This document shows positions 1 through 8,051 of a stretch of 14,799 bases of DNA, piece by piece. Below the pieces are notes generated by a model, which was given only the letters and a program-made list of their open reading frames with translations, did no database searches and was not told the origin of the DNA. Every line of letters begins with the position of its first letter. The first letter of the stretch is position 1. Made by a program: the position numbers and the translations under genes. The DNA lies in the NCBI GenBank assembly GCA_045655865.1, contig JAZOQB010000049.1:1-14799 (forward strand), read 5' to 3'. Source of the stretch: RGIG5579 sp045655865 (lineage in GTDB: Bacteria > Bacillota > Clostridia > Oscillospirales > SIG627).

Positions 1-37
1 ATTCACACACAACTCCTTGGCTCACAGAACGACATGG

Positions 38-706
38 CTACGATCCGACTTGGCTCGGCGTGGGAAGAAAGATCATTCTATCCGCAAACTTGGGAAAGAG
101 AACTTTTTGTTCCTCGTGGGTAAATGGCGAAACGTAACAAACACGGTCAGCGGGCTTGAGAAGAGATCTCTCAATGATCTTGCGCATCCAAACCGGCTGA
201 GCGATTTTACTAATGGTATCGCTTGCCAAAGGATCTCCCCACTGCTGAATATATCGGATATGGGGATTCTTTTGCTTGCAATATTTGCCGATCATATGCG
301 CCGTCATAGGATCGGAAAAGGAGATCAGAATATCAAAATTTCCCTGAGAAATATCCTGCGCGATCTCTTTACGGTTGGGCAAAAGAAGCAAGGTAGATCC
401 AAATACATCAATTTTCCGAAATAATTGACGAGCCTTGCTTTTGAGTTTTGACTTAATCCCTGCTTGGCGCACAGCTTTTTCCGACGGTGCGCCGCTTTGA
501 ATCACTTTTCCGTATCTTTGAATTTCAATCTTCCCTAAATCTACCGGTTTGCTACTATAGTATTTGCTATTTATATCCGGCCTGGGGAAATAACACTTGA
601 CAAAATGTCCCTGCCTTGCCAATGCCGAGATAATAGTCTTGCACCGGAGCATGGAAGATGTATTATATTCCATCGGCAAAGCCAATACAATGGCGATTCT
701 GCTCAT
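38..706 (-). CDS. Glycosyltransferase, N-terminal (acceptor) domain only; truncated or interrupted
   Basis: The 222-residue product looks like the N-terminal Rossmann half of a GT-B (GT4-like) glycosyltransferase. It opens with a hydrophobic strand (RIAIVLALPMEYNTSSMLR, about residues 3-21) and carries the segments ISFSDPMTAHMIG, IQQWGDPLASD and the domain-ending VCYVSPFTHEEQ...FLPTPS. Related enzymes continue with a second, nucleotide-sugar-binding domain of about 150-180 residues. Here a TAG stop follows FLPTPSQVGS, and the ~37 bases left in the window do not show clearly how the protein would resume. It could be a nonsense or frameshift mutation, a split gene, or a truly short protein. The start ATG at 706 has AGAGGTG about 7 nt upstream. 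It is the most promoter-distal gene seen of the minus-strand polysaccharide operon, 48 nt after the Wzy-like gene. Donor and acceptor sugars cannot be told. Confidence 0.7.
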   Translation of the reverse strand: MSRIAIVLALPMEYNTSSMLRCKTIISALARQGHFVKCYFPRPDINSKYYSSKPVDLGKIEIQRYGKVIQSGAPSEKAVRQAGIKSKLKSKARQLFRKIDVFGSTLLLLPNRKEIAQDISQGNFDILISFSDPMTAHMIGKYCKQKNPHIRYIQQWGDPLASDTISKIAQPVWMRKIIERSLLKPADRVCYVSPFTHEEQKVLFPKFADRMIFLPTPSQVGS

Positions 707-754
707 ACCAACACCTCTACCAGATTACTTATTTTCGCTTGTTCATTTTTGATT

Positions 755-1951
755 TTAAAAGCTTCTCTTCCTTTTGAGCGCATAGCACTGCTCCCCCAAA
801 TATGACCCCAAATAATACCAAAAAGGAATGTGAAGCCAATACGCAGAGGAAAAAAACATCATCTCAACGCCACAGCAAAACAACAATACGAGCCATTTTC
901 GCTCTGCTCTGTCTTCCTGAAAAGGACTTTGGATGATCTGTAAAATAAGAGAACCCAACATGTATATCACCGGAAGAAAGAAAAACAAACCCGCCTCGCA
1001 AAGAGCCTGCAGAAAAATATTATGGCCATGGGAACCGCCGGAGACGGTTTCAAAATATCCGATTCCACGTCCAAAGATAGGGCTTTCCCGGATTACATCC
1101 ATCGCCATCTCCCATAAAAGGTCCCTTCCGTTCATGACCTTGTTTTCCTCGGTGTATCGCAGATACTTCTCCAGTGCATAGACCTCAAGATCAAATTCTT
1201 CCTTTAAAAAATCGCGCAAGGCAGTGACGATCTCTTCCAGGTGACTAAATAGATATAATGCACCGATAAATATGGCAAACAAAGCAACGGCGGCAAGAAT
1301 GAGTTTGACCCCTTTTACACTCCCGACGCATAATCTTTGATAAAATAGGATGACCAGTGCAGTAGCAATCACCACCCAAACTCCTCTGGGGGCGATGGAC
1401 ACAAACTTGGAAAAGATCGCAATACAATTGATCAGGGAAAAAACTATATATTTTTTTTGGTATGAAAAACCAAAAATAGAAGCGATCAGGACCGGTAAAC
1501 ATGAATAGGAGAAACCCATCTGATTTCCCGAAGCCAGCTTGGATGTGTCTTTGATCAAAATCAAAGGGAGCAGGATGAATCCAATGATGATCACGCGTTT
1601 GATCACCCGATCCTTATCCACTCGGCTCATTCCCACAAACAGTGCCACAACACCGTAGAGTAAAAACCGCTGTAAATAATCCATGGTATATGATAGATCT
1701 GACACGAATATCATCGAGATCAAAAATACCAAAAGGATCCCTGCAATCAGCAAAAAAGCACTGAACGATATTTTGATTCTTCCCTGCAGGATCCGATAGC
1801 CAACCAACAGAATCGCCACACCCGCAAGAAGGATGCTGATCCGATCCACGGCGATAGCGGCGCATATATATTGGAAGCAAATGAGAACGGCAGACAGCCA
1901 CTCCATTAAGTTTGATTTTTCGCTCACTGTGAAATTTTTGCGATCATCCAT
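755..1951 (-). CDS. O-antigen ligase / Wzy polymerase-like membrane protein
   Basis: A 398-residue polytopic membrane protein with about ten hydrophobic segments. The C-terminal third has the signature of the O-antigen ligase/polymerase (Wzy_C, WaaL) family: NGRDLLWE (about 274-281), then SPIFGRGIGYFE, HGHNIFLQALCEAG (about 308-321) and another membrane helix. An arginine in an APRGVW segment (about 187-192) is typical of the loop regions of this fold. Family knowledge says such proteins polymerise or transfer lipid-linked oligosaccharide at the outer face of the membrane. An upstream in-frame TTG at 1978 is possible, but I chose the ATG at 1951 because AGAGGA lies 6 nt before it. It sits 33 nt after one glycosyltransferase gene and 48 nt before another in the same operon. 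Polymerase versus ligase cannot be decided from sequence alone. Confidence 0.85.
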   Translation of the reverse strand: MDDRKNFTVSEKSNLMEWLSAVLICFQYICAAIAVDRISILLAGVAILLVGYRILQGRIKISFSAFLLIAGILLVFLISMIFVSDLSYTMDYLQRFLLYGVVALFVGMSRVDKDRVIKRVIIIGFILLPLILIKDTSKLASGNQMGFSYSCLPVLIASIFGFSYQKKYIVFSLINCIAIFSKFVSIAPRGVWVVIATALVILFYQRLCVGSVKGVKLILAAVALFAIFIGALYLFSHLEEIVTALRDFLKEEFDLEVYALEKYLRYTEENKVMNGRDLLWEMAMDVIRESPIFGRGIGYFETVSGGSHGHNIFLQALCEAGLFFFLPVIYMLGSLILQIIQSPFQEDRAERKWLVLLFCCGVEMMFFSSAYWLHIPFWYYLGSYLGEQCYALKRKRSF

Positions 1952-1984
1952 CGATATTCCTCTAACCGCCCCGTTCAATCTTTG

Positions 1985-3127
1985 TCAGTCTTTCTTTTTG
2001 TTACCGCTTTCACAAAACAGCTTTCCGATTTCCGCCACATAATTACGGTAATCAAACACGCCGGGATCTGCTCTTCCCCGCTGCGAACACGCCTGCAGGA
2101 CAGCATCTTCTATTTCTTTCTCGTTTCCAAGCTCTTCGACGATCAGGCTGTTTTTTTCCGTCAAATAATCTTCCACGTTGCTGAATCGGTTGATAATCAC
2201 CGGCGTTCCGCAGCTAATGCTTTCCACAAGTTTGGTTGGGAAGCCCGCTTTGACCACCAAATTGTTCTCCCGTAAAATGATCGCCCAATCAGAACTTGAA
2301 ACGATCTCCACCGCCTTTTCATGTGCCACTCTTCCCCAGAAAATCACGGCATCGGATAAGTCTGTATTCCATGAATACATCTTGATAAACTGCTCTTTGT
2401 TGATCCCAACGATATGCAGCTGAATCTTTTTCTTCTTGGAGATCTTCTCCACAGCCGATACGATACAATCCAGCTTTTCTTTGGTGACGGAGGGAGAACC
2501 GGCATAAACAAAAGAGGTGGTCTGATCGGTCGGATCTTTCTTCTCCCCACACTGCCATTTTTCATCCTCCCGATCCACCGTCGGAGGGACCAGCACTGTG
2601 TTGACATTGTTCTTGTAATAATCGTAAAGGTATCTGCTGATCGCGATCATTCCCGATAACTTGTTATGTACAACTTTCATTCGGTACTGAGTATCCAAGC
2701 CCTTGATGATCTTGAAGGTCAGGCGACTGCGGGAAGAAGGCATCGGCCATTCAGTGGCATCGGCAAACACCCGGATCTTTGCTTTCTCGCAGTATTTTCT
2801 GATCCGATCCAATGCAAAGGCAGGATAGTTGTACGCGATCACAAAATCCGGCTTCACACGTCTTATCATAGTCAACGCCGTTTTGGCCGAAAACAAATAG
2901 TCGGACTCTTTTTCTCTTCCGTACTCAATACAGTCAAATCCAAAGTATTCCTTGGACACAAATGAGCCGGAACGCTGTCCTTTTATGCTATTGGTAAAAA
3001 CGACCCGATACCCCAACTCTCTCAGACTTTTTGCAATTCCAATGACTCTTTGGGCTGCTGCATTTTTGTCGGGAAGTTCAAACCCTCCGATATACAGAAC
3101 AGTCCCTTTCGCGTCTGTACCGTTCAT
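1985..3127 (-). CDS. GT-B fold glycosyltransferase (GT4-like)
   Basis: A 380-residue cytoplasmic glycosyltransferase. The N-terminal Rossmann domain begins with VLYIGGFELPDKNAAAQRV (about 10-28), with the Gly-rich start and conserved acceptor-side pattern of GT4-type enzymes. The C-terminal donor domain starts near FVYAGSP (207-213) and includes GRVAHEKAVEIVSSSD (265-280) and AGFPTKLVESISCGTPVI (294-311). The last matches the FP..LVE....GTPV donor-binding loop of GT4, although the first Glu of the usual E-x7-E pair is not obvious. The ATG at 3127 lies 2 nt after the epimerase stop, with GGAGAA about 9 nt upstream inside the epimerase end, so translation is probably coupled. No signal peptide or membrane segment is seen. 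Its role is likely one sugar addition in building the repeat unit; the specific linkage is unknown. Confidence 0.85.
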   Translation of the reverse strand: MNGTDAKGTVLYIGGFELPDKNAAAQRVIGIAKSLRELGYRVVFTNSIKGQRSGSFVSKEYFGFDCIEYGREKESDYLFSAKTALTMIRRVKPDFVIAYNYPAFALDRIRKYCEKAKIRVFADATEWPMPSSRSRLTFKIIKGLDTQYRMKVVHNKLSGMIAISRYLYDYYKNNVNTVLVPPTVDREDEKWQCGEKKDPTDQTTSFVYAGSPSVTKEKLDCIVSAVEKISKKKKIQLHIVGINKEQFIKMYSWNTDLSDAVIFWGRVAHEKAVEIVSSSDWAIILRENNLVVKAGFPTKLVESISCGTPVIINRFSNVEDYLTEKNSLIVEELGNEKEIEDAVLQACSQRGRADPGVFDYRNYVAEIGKLFCESGNKKKD

Positions 3128-3129
3128 CG

Positions 3130-4104
3130 TTACAGATTCTCCTTATACCATGCAACCGCCTCGTTGAGGCCTTTTTCAAAGTCGTACTCCGGATCATATC
3201 CAAGCATCTTTCTGGCTTTGGAAATGTCTGCGTTGGAGTGCTTAATATCCCCTTTGCGATCAGGGCCGAAGATGGGCTCAATGTCTTTTCCCAGAGCCCG
3301 AGTGAGGGTATGGTAAATATCAATGAGATACTCCCGGCCGCCGTAGGCGATATTAAACGCCTCTCCAGCCGCTTCCCGAGGAGCAAGACAAGCTTTGAGA
3401 TTGGCTTCAATTACATTTTCGATATAAGTAAAATCCCTGCTTTGCTTACCGTCGCCGTTGATAGTAGGTCTCTGGTCATCCAAAAGCTGTTTGATAAATT
3501 TCGGGATCACGGCGGCGTAAGCGCCATTGGGATCTTGCCGGCGCCCGAACACGTTAAAATAGCGCAGGCCGTAGGTATCCAGGCCGTAGTGCCTGGTATA
3601 CTGCTTTGCCCACTCTTCATCGCAACGCTTTGTCAGAGCGTAGGGACTTAATAAATTTCCTTCCCGACCTTCGGTTTTGGGAAGATTGGGCTCGTCGCCG
3701 TAAACGGAAGAGCTGGAAGCATATACAAACTTTTTAACGCCCTGCTGTCTTGCCGCTTCCAGCATATTCAGGGTTCCGTCAATGTTATTTTTGCAGTAAA
3801 AGAGGGGCATTTCAATGGATCGGGGAACGCTTCCCCAAGCCGCCTGGTTCAAAACGTAATCCACGCCTTGACAAGCCTTCAGACAGGTATCAAAATCCTT
3901 AATATCGCCCCGGACGAACTCATAACGAGAATTCCCCAGAAACAGATCCACATTGGCCTGTTTCCCGGTGGAAAGATCGTCCAAGCAGCGCACACGGTAT
4001 CCCAGCTTCAAAATTGCCTCGCACAGATTGGAGCCGATAAATCCCGCACCGCCGGTGACCAAAAACAAAGAATTTTCCGGAAATTTCAGATTTTGATATC
4101 CCAT
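3130..4104 (-). CDS. UDP-N-acetylhexosamine(uronate) 4-epimerase, WbpP/TviC-type SDR
   Basis: A 324-residue extended short-chain dehydrogenase/reductase, the usual length for this family. It has the NAD-binding motif TGGAGFIG (17-24), the catalytic region ASSSSVYGD (129-137) with Y155-x3-K159 (SPYALTK), and RYFNVFGRRQDPNG (181-194) followed by AYAAVIPK, GDGKQSRDF (217-225) and GSVPRS (91-96). The last four are hallmarks of the WbpP/TviC/WbgU branch that interconverts UDP-GlcNAc/UDP-GalNAc or the matching uronic acids. This makes it more specific than a plain GalE. Its ATG directly abuts the TAA of the upstream dehydrogenase (TAAATG), with GGAGG 6 nt before the start inside that gene, so the two are surely co-translated. 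Family knowledge plus the dehydrogenase partner suggests UDP-GalNAc(A) synthesis; the order of the two steps is inference. Confidence 0.9.
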   Translation of the reverse strand: MGYQNLKFPENSLFLVTGGAGFIGSNLCEAILKLGYRVRCLDDLSTGKQANVDLFLGNSRYEFVRGDIKDFDTCLKACQGVDYVLNQAAWGSVPRSIEMPLFYCKNNIDGTLNMLEAARQQGVKKFVYASSSSVYGDEPNLPKTEGREGNLLSPYALTKRCDEEWAKQYTRHYGLDTYGLRYFNVFGRRQDPNGAYAAVIPKFIKQLLDDQRPTINGDGKQSRDFTYIENVIEANLKACLAPREAAGEAFNIAYGGREYLIDIYHTLTRALGKDIEPIFGPDRKGDIKHSNADISKARKMLGYDPEYDFEKGLNEAVAWYKENL

Positions 4105-5424
4105 TTACAGCCTCCAGTAGCGATATCCTGCCGCCTCATACGTTTTGCGGTCAAGAAGTCCTTTGATGTCTACCAATACTTTTTTATCACCGTTTTCTGC
4201 TTGGAACATTTTGTCCAAATCGTCAACGGTTAAATTGCGAAATGCATCATGAGCCACAGCAAGGATCACTGCATCCATATCCCGGATGGAGGACATGTCG
4301 ACAAATTCAACACCGTACAGCCGCTTTGCCTCCAAGGCATCTGCAGTGGGATCGGCAATCACAGGTCTGATGCCGTACTCTTCCAATTCTCTGACAATGT
4401 CGATGATCTTCGTGTTCCTCGTATCGGGGCAATTCTCTTTAAACGTGAAGCCAAGAATGGCCACCTTCGCCTTTTTAATGGGAATATCGGCCTGGATCAT
4501 ATTTTTCACACAGTTCTCAGCCACGTATTTTCCCATATCGTCATTGATCCGTCTGCCGGAAAGGATGATCTGGCTATGGTAACCCAATCTCTCCGCTTTA
4601 TAGGTCAAATAATACGGATCCACGCCGATGCAGTGACCTCCTACAAGGCCGGGATAAAACTTCAAAAAGTTCCATTTGGTTCCCGCAGCCTTCAGTACTG
4701 CCTGGGTATCGATTCCCATTTTGTTGAAAATGATGGAAAGCTCGTTCATAAACGCGATATTGATATCGCGCTGGCTGTTCTCAATGACCTTCGCCGCTTC
4801 CGCTACTTTGATGCTTTCTGCACGGTGAACGCCCGCCTCAACCACGAGCTCATACACCTTTGCCACCTCTTCCAGGGTCTGTTCATCCATTCCGCTGACA
4901 ATTTTGGTGATGGTTTCCAGTCGATGCACCTTATCTCCGGGATTGATTCTCTCGGGAGAATAGCCTACCTTAAAATCCACTCCGCATTTTAACCCGGATT
5001 CTTTTTCCAGAATGGGCACGCAGACCTCTTCCGTCACACCGGGGTAAACGGTCGATTCATAAACCACAATGGATCCCTTCGTCAAATTGCGACCCAAGAT
5101 CCGGCTGGCTCCTTCCACGGGGGTAAGATCGGGGGTGTGATCGTCATAGACCGGCGTGGGCACGGCAACGATGTGAAATTTTGCTTCCCGCAAACGAGCC
5201 TCGTTTGCTGTAAATTCCACTGCGGTGTTTTTAATTGCCTCATTTCCCACTTCGTTGGTGGGATCGATGCCGGATTTGTACAACGCGATCTTTTGTTCGT
5301 TCAGATCAAATCCGATGACCTTGACCTTTTTGGCAAATGCCACGGCAATGGGCATTCCTACATATCCAAGGCCAACCAGCGAGAGACTGTCCTTTTTTGC
5401 GATCAAGTTCTCATACAACGACAT
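4105..5424 (-). CDS. Nucleotide sugar dehydrogenase (UDP-HexNAc 6-dehydrogenase, WbpO/TviB type)
   Basis: A 439-residue member of the UDP-glucose/GDP-mannose dehydrogenase family, which oxidises C6 of a nucleotide sugar to a carboxylate using two NAD+. Visible landmarks are VGLGYVGMP (17-25, NAD binding), VAVPTPVYDDHTPDLTP (86-102), YESTVYPGVTEE (122-133), YSPERINPGD (155-164), KVAEAAKVIENSQRDINIA (206-224), and the catalytic Cys265 in GLVGGHCIGVDPYYLTYKA. Then comes the C-terminal domain with GFTFKENCPDTRNTK (325-339). The long stretch of WbpO/TviB-like motifs favours an N-acetylhexosamine substrate over UDP-glucose. The reading frame extends upstream to 5472, but the ATG at 5424 has a full GGAGG 9 nt upstream and gives the normal family N-terminus. 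It starts 1 nt after the stop of the preceding glycosyltransferase gene and abuts the epimerase gene. Confidence 0.93.
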   Translation of the reverse strand: MSLYENLIAKKDSLSLVGLGYVGMPIAVAFAKKVKVIGFDLNEQKIALYKSGIDPTNEVGNEAIKNTAVEFTANEARLREAKFHIVAVPTPVYDDHTPDLTPVEGASRILGRNLTKGSIVVYESTVYPGVTEEVCVPILEKESGLKCGVDFKVGYSPERINPGDKVHRLETITKIVSGMDEQTLEEVAKVYELVVEAGVHRAESIKVAEAAKVIENSQRDINIAFMNELSIIFNKMGIDTQAVLKAAGTKWNFLKFYPGLVGGHCIGVDPYYLTYKAERLGYHSQIILSGRRINDDMGKYVAENCVKNMIQADIPIKKAKVAILGFTFKENCPDTRNTKIIDIVRELEEYGIRPVIADPTADALEAKRLYGVEFVDMSSIRDMDAVILAVAHDAFRNLTVDDLDKMFQAENGDKKVLVDIKGLLDRKTYEAAGYRYWRL

Positions 5425-5425
5425 T

Positions 5426-6520
5426 TTACTTTTCCTCCAAGATCTTTTGAATCTGATCCATATATTTTGCAATTACAATGCCACGGTCAAACTCCTGTTC
5501 CACTTTTCTGCGTCCGGCGCGGCCCATTTCGGCCTTTGCCTCATGGGGCAAAGCGATGAACTTTTCAATCGCCTGGCACAAAGAATCCACGTTCTTCGGT
5601 TCAAAACCGATTCCACTCACGCCTTCCTCAAAGGCTTCTCGGCACCCAGGAATGTTGGAAGCAAGTATCGGCCGTCCACAGGCTGCCCCCTCCAGCAATA
5701 CGTTGGACATTCCTTCGTGGTAAGAGGGGTGCACAATGGCGTGAGCTTGTTTCATAAAGCTGTGAACGTCCGGCTGAAATCCGGCAAGCTGGACGGTGCT
5801 ACTATCGGCAATGGCCTCAAGCTCTTCCCTATACTCTGCTTGGCAATTGCCAACTGCCACAAAGTGAACGTGATCGTACTTTTGACGAATTCTCTTTGCC
5901 GCTTCAAAGAGCTCTGTGACCCCTTTATCTTTCATCAGCCGACCCGCAAACAAAAAGGTAATCGGATCCTGGGTTTGCGGATATTCTTCAAAGCAGTGCT
6001 TTTCTAAATTTACGCCGGACCCGGGAAGAAGATCCTGCTCCCCTTTGACAATACCGCGCTCCGACATAAATTTTTGATTGTCCCGATTCTGGAAAAATAC
6101 CATCCTCGCTTTCCGAAGCCCATAGCGGTAGAGGCGAAGCAAGATCTCCGAGCCCCTTCCTCCCCGTTGTATCGCAGTTCCCAGTCCGGTAATGTTTGCA
6201 ATATAAGGGATCTTTAAAGAGGCGCATGCCATGCCGCCGTAAATATTCGGCTTGATGGTATAGGTGAGAACAAGATCCGGAGAATACTCTTTCAGAATCT
6301 TCCGGTAAAAAGAAAGTAGTTTCAACTCTTTCAAAGGATTGGTGCCGTGCCGTTCGATCTGGCATTCAAAGAAGCGACACCCGATTTCTTCAAACTTTTG
6401 ATTTCGCTCGTGACAAGGAACACAAAAACCGACTTCATGCTCTTTGGAAAGTTTCTGTATCAATTCAAAGCGAAAATTGTATAACCCAATCCCGGAATTG
6501 CTTAAAATCAGTATTCTCAT
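5426..6520 (-). CDS. Glycosyltransferase family 4 (PglA-like clade)
   Basis: A 364-residue GT-B glycosyltransferase. MRILILSNSGIGLYNFRFEL (1-20) is the typical start of the branch that includes PglA-like alpha-1,3-GalNAc transferases, followed by TYTIKPNIYGG (87-96) and NITGLGTAIQ (109-118). The donor-site signature is intact: FAGRLMKDKG (191-200, with the phosphate-contacting Arg and Lys) and HPSYHEGMSNVLLEGAACGRP (264-284), whose E269-x7-E277 pair is the classical GT4 motif. The frame is open back to a TTG at 6553 and an ATG at 6541, but I chose the ATG at 6520 because it gives the family N-terminus; its ribosome binding site (GGTGAT) is weak. The final codons (GAG GAA AAG TAA) supply the ribosome binding site of the next gene. 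It probably adds an early HexNAc-type sugar to the lipid carrier; that is inference. Confidence 0.9.
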   Translation of the reverse strand: MRILILSNSGIGLYNFRFELIQKLSKEHEVGFCVPCHERNQKFEEIGCRFFECQIERHGTNPLKELKLLSFYRKILKEYSPDLVLTYTIKPNIYGGMACASLKIPYIANITGLGTAIQRGGRGSEILLRLYRYGLRKARMVFFQNRDNQKFMSERGIVKGEQDLLPGSGVNLEKHCFEEYPQTQDPITFLFAGRLMKDKGVTELFEAAKRIRQKYDHVHFVAVGNCQAEYREELEAIADSSTVQLAGFQPDVHSFMKQAHAIVHPSYHEGMSNVLLEGAACGRPILASNIPGCREAFEEGVSGIGFEPKNVDSLCQAIEKFIALPHEAKAEMGRAGRRKVEQEFDRGIVIAKYMDQIQKILEEK

Positions 6521-6551
6521 ATTATCACCGCTTTTTATCATTTTGTAAATC

Positions 6552-6571
6552 AACGGCCCTTAGTGGCCATT
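6552..6571 (-). promoter_or_regulatory. Small hairpin in the 106-nt gap before the GT4 gene
   Basis: AACGGCC and GGCCATT pair around a six-base loop (7 bp with one G-T wobble). It lies in the only sizeable gap between the first and second genes of the polysaccharide operon, about 30 nt before the chosen GT4 start. No T-run follows on the minus strand, so it is not a good terminator. It may tune expression or mRNA stability, or mean nothing. Confidence 0.25.
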
Positions 6572-6626
6572 TTGCAAAGAAACGTCATTTTTTGTCATGA
6601 CAGAGTCTTATAAGCCAAATATAACC

Positions 6627-7817
6627 TTAAGCGAAACAACTTTTAATGATCTCGATGATTTGATCCTGCTCTTCGGCAGTCATTTTATTGTCACTGGGCA
6701 GACAAAGGCCTCTGTGGAATATGTCCTCCCCCACGTCCTCGTCCCCTGCCTTGACGTAAGGGTTTTGTTGGAAAATCGGCTGCATATGCATGGGTTTCCA
6801 GATGGGTCTCCCCTCGGCGTTGTACTTGGCCAGTTTTTCCAGAATTTCAGTGGGGCAACTCTTGCCGGGCTCTTTTTGATACCGCGCGTCAAGGTCACTG
6901 CGGACCTGAGCGCACATGGCCTCTTGGTTGATCAAAAGACAGGAAAGCCAGAAATTGGGCTCCATCTCGTTTTCCAAATAAGGATTCATCGTCACAGGAA
7001 GATCCTTAAGTCCTTCCCGATAGCGCATATAAATGGCCTTCTTTTGTGCGATATGCTCCTCCAGGTGTAGCATCTGCCCACGGCCGATCCCGGCCAGGAT
7101 GTTACTCATGCGGTAGTTATAGCCCAATTCCTCATGCTGATACCACGGAGCAGGCTCCCGGCTCTGAGTGGACCATTTTCTGACACGCTCGGCCGCCTTC
7201 TGATCATCCGTCAAAAGCATTCCGCCGCCGCTGGTAGTGATAATCTTATTTCCATTAAAACTGATGGCATTATATTGGCCGAAGGTTCCGGTCTGGCGAC
7301 CTTTGTAGGTAGCCCCCAGCGATTCCGCCGCGTCCTCAATCAAAATGGCGCCATGGCGGTCACAGATCTGACGGATCTGATCCAACTTTGCGGGAACACC
7401 GTAAAGATTGGCCACGATCACAACTTTCCCTTCCGGATAAAGCGAAAACGCCCTTTCCAGCGCTTGGGGGTCCATATTCCACGTATCCCGTTCGCTGTCA
7501 ATGAAGACCTGTTCTCCTTTTTCATAGGAAACCGGATTGACGGTAGCGCCAAAGGTCATATCCGTACAAAAGACCTTGTCACCGGGCTTTACCCCTGCAA
7601 GCTTGACAGCCAGATGAAGAGCCGCAGTCCCGGCAGATAAAGCCACTGCATATTCGCATCCCACAAAATGGCTGATGGACTTTTCAAGCTCGTTGATGTT
7701 CGCTCCTACCGTGGAGACCCAGTTGGTATCAAAGGCTTCCTTTACGTAGTGCTGCTCTTCTCCGTGCATCGTGGGAGAAGAAAGATATATTTTCCGAGGA
7801 AAGGGTTTTTCGATCAT
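6627..7817 (-). CDS. DegT/DnrJ/EryC1/StrS family PLP aminotransferase (nucleotide-sugar aminotransferase)
   Basis: A 396-residue PLP enzyme of the sugar aminotransferase family, which transfers an amino group (usually from glutamate) to a keto-sugar nucleotide. Motifs in order are IYLSSPTMHGEEQHYV (10-25), the phosphate-binding ALSAGTAALHLA (59-70), NLYGVPAKLD (137-146), LIEDAAESLGATYKG (159-173, with the Asp162 that contacts the PLP ring nitrogen) and SFNGNKIITTSGGGML (186-201), where Lys191 is the Schiff-base lysine. ELGYNYRMSNILAGIGRGQM is the conserved substrate/dimer region. The pattern resembles PglE-type UDP-4-keto-amino-dideoxy-sugar aminotransferases; sugar specificity is inferred. 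The ATG has GGGGG 6-7 nt upstream. It is the first gene of the operon, about 87 nt downstream of a consensus promoter. The 4,6-dehydratase that would make its keto-sugar substrate is not in the window. Confidence 0.92.
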   Translation of the reverse strand: MIEKPFPRKIYLSSPTMHGEEQHYVKEAFDTNWVSTVGANINELEKSISHFVGCEYAVALSAGTAALHLAVKLAGVKPGDKVFCTDMTFGATVNPVSYEKGEQVFIDSERDTWNMDPQALERAFSLYPEGKVVIVANLYGVPAKLDQIRQICDRHGAILIEDAAESLGATYKGRQTGTFGQYNAISFNGNKIITTSGGGMLLTDDQKAAERVRKWSTQSREPAPWYQHEELGYNYRMSNILAGIGRGQMLHLEEHIAQKKAIYMRYREGLKDLPVTMNPYLENEMEPNFWLSCLLINQEAMCAQVRSDLDARYQKEPGKSCPTEILEKLAKYNAEGRPIWKPMHMQPIFQQNPYVKAGDEDVGEDIFHRGLCLPSDNKMTAEEQDQIIEIIKSCFA

Positions 7818-7910
7818 GATATACCCCCAATTTTAATTTGAAATATCGCCGATATTAAAAATTTGCATTGCATAAAATGATTGTTTTTCATCAAAACTTC
7901 AATCCAATCT

Positions 7911-7939
7911 ATTATACTATTTCACATCTGCTTTGTCAA
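7911..7939 (-). promoter_or_regulatory. Consensus sigma-A promoter of the polysaccharide operon
   Basis: On the minus strand TTGACA (7939-7934) and TATAAT (7916-7911) are separated by exactly 17 bp. Both hexamers are perfect matches to the housekeeping consensus. Transcription should start near 7904, giving a leader of about 87 nt ahead of the aminotransferase gene. That leader holds one small palindrome (AATATC-GGC-GATATT, 7842-7856) but no recognisable riboswitch or terminator. Confidence 0.85.
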
Positions 7940-8022
7940 GCAACCCGCTTTTTTATGTTCAATATGTCTAAAAAAAACAAAAAAACGACTCGAATGGTAA
8001 AATCGGGCAAGACCATAAAGAG

Positions 8023-8047
8023 AAGCGGAGTGAAATTCACTCCGCTT
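8023..8047 (-). terminator. Rho-independent terminator after the rhaM-like gene
   Basis: An 11-bp perfect stem (AAGCGGAGTGA / TCACTCCGCTT) with a three-base loop begins 4 nt beyond the rhaM-like stop codon. On the minus strand it is followed by CTCTTTAT, a moderate U tract; on the plus strand by TTTATTTATT. It could therefore work in both directions and insulate the polysaccharide promoter. Confidence 0.75.
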
Positions 8048-8051
8048 TTAT

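Noticed and set aside
4249..4992. A 247-codon open frame on the plus strand
   Set aside because: It lies entirely opposite the dehydrogenase gene, whose motifs are all intact; no ribosome binding site or recognisable domain supports the plus frame. The same applies to plus frames at 5225-6007 and 7134-7640.
7842..7939. Invertible promoter for phase variation of the polysaccharide operon
   Set aside because: No inverted repeats flank the promoter; the only palindrome nearby (7842-7856) is a single self-paired element, and no invertase gene is present.
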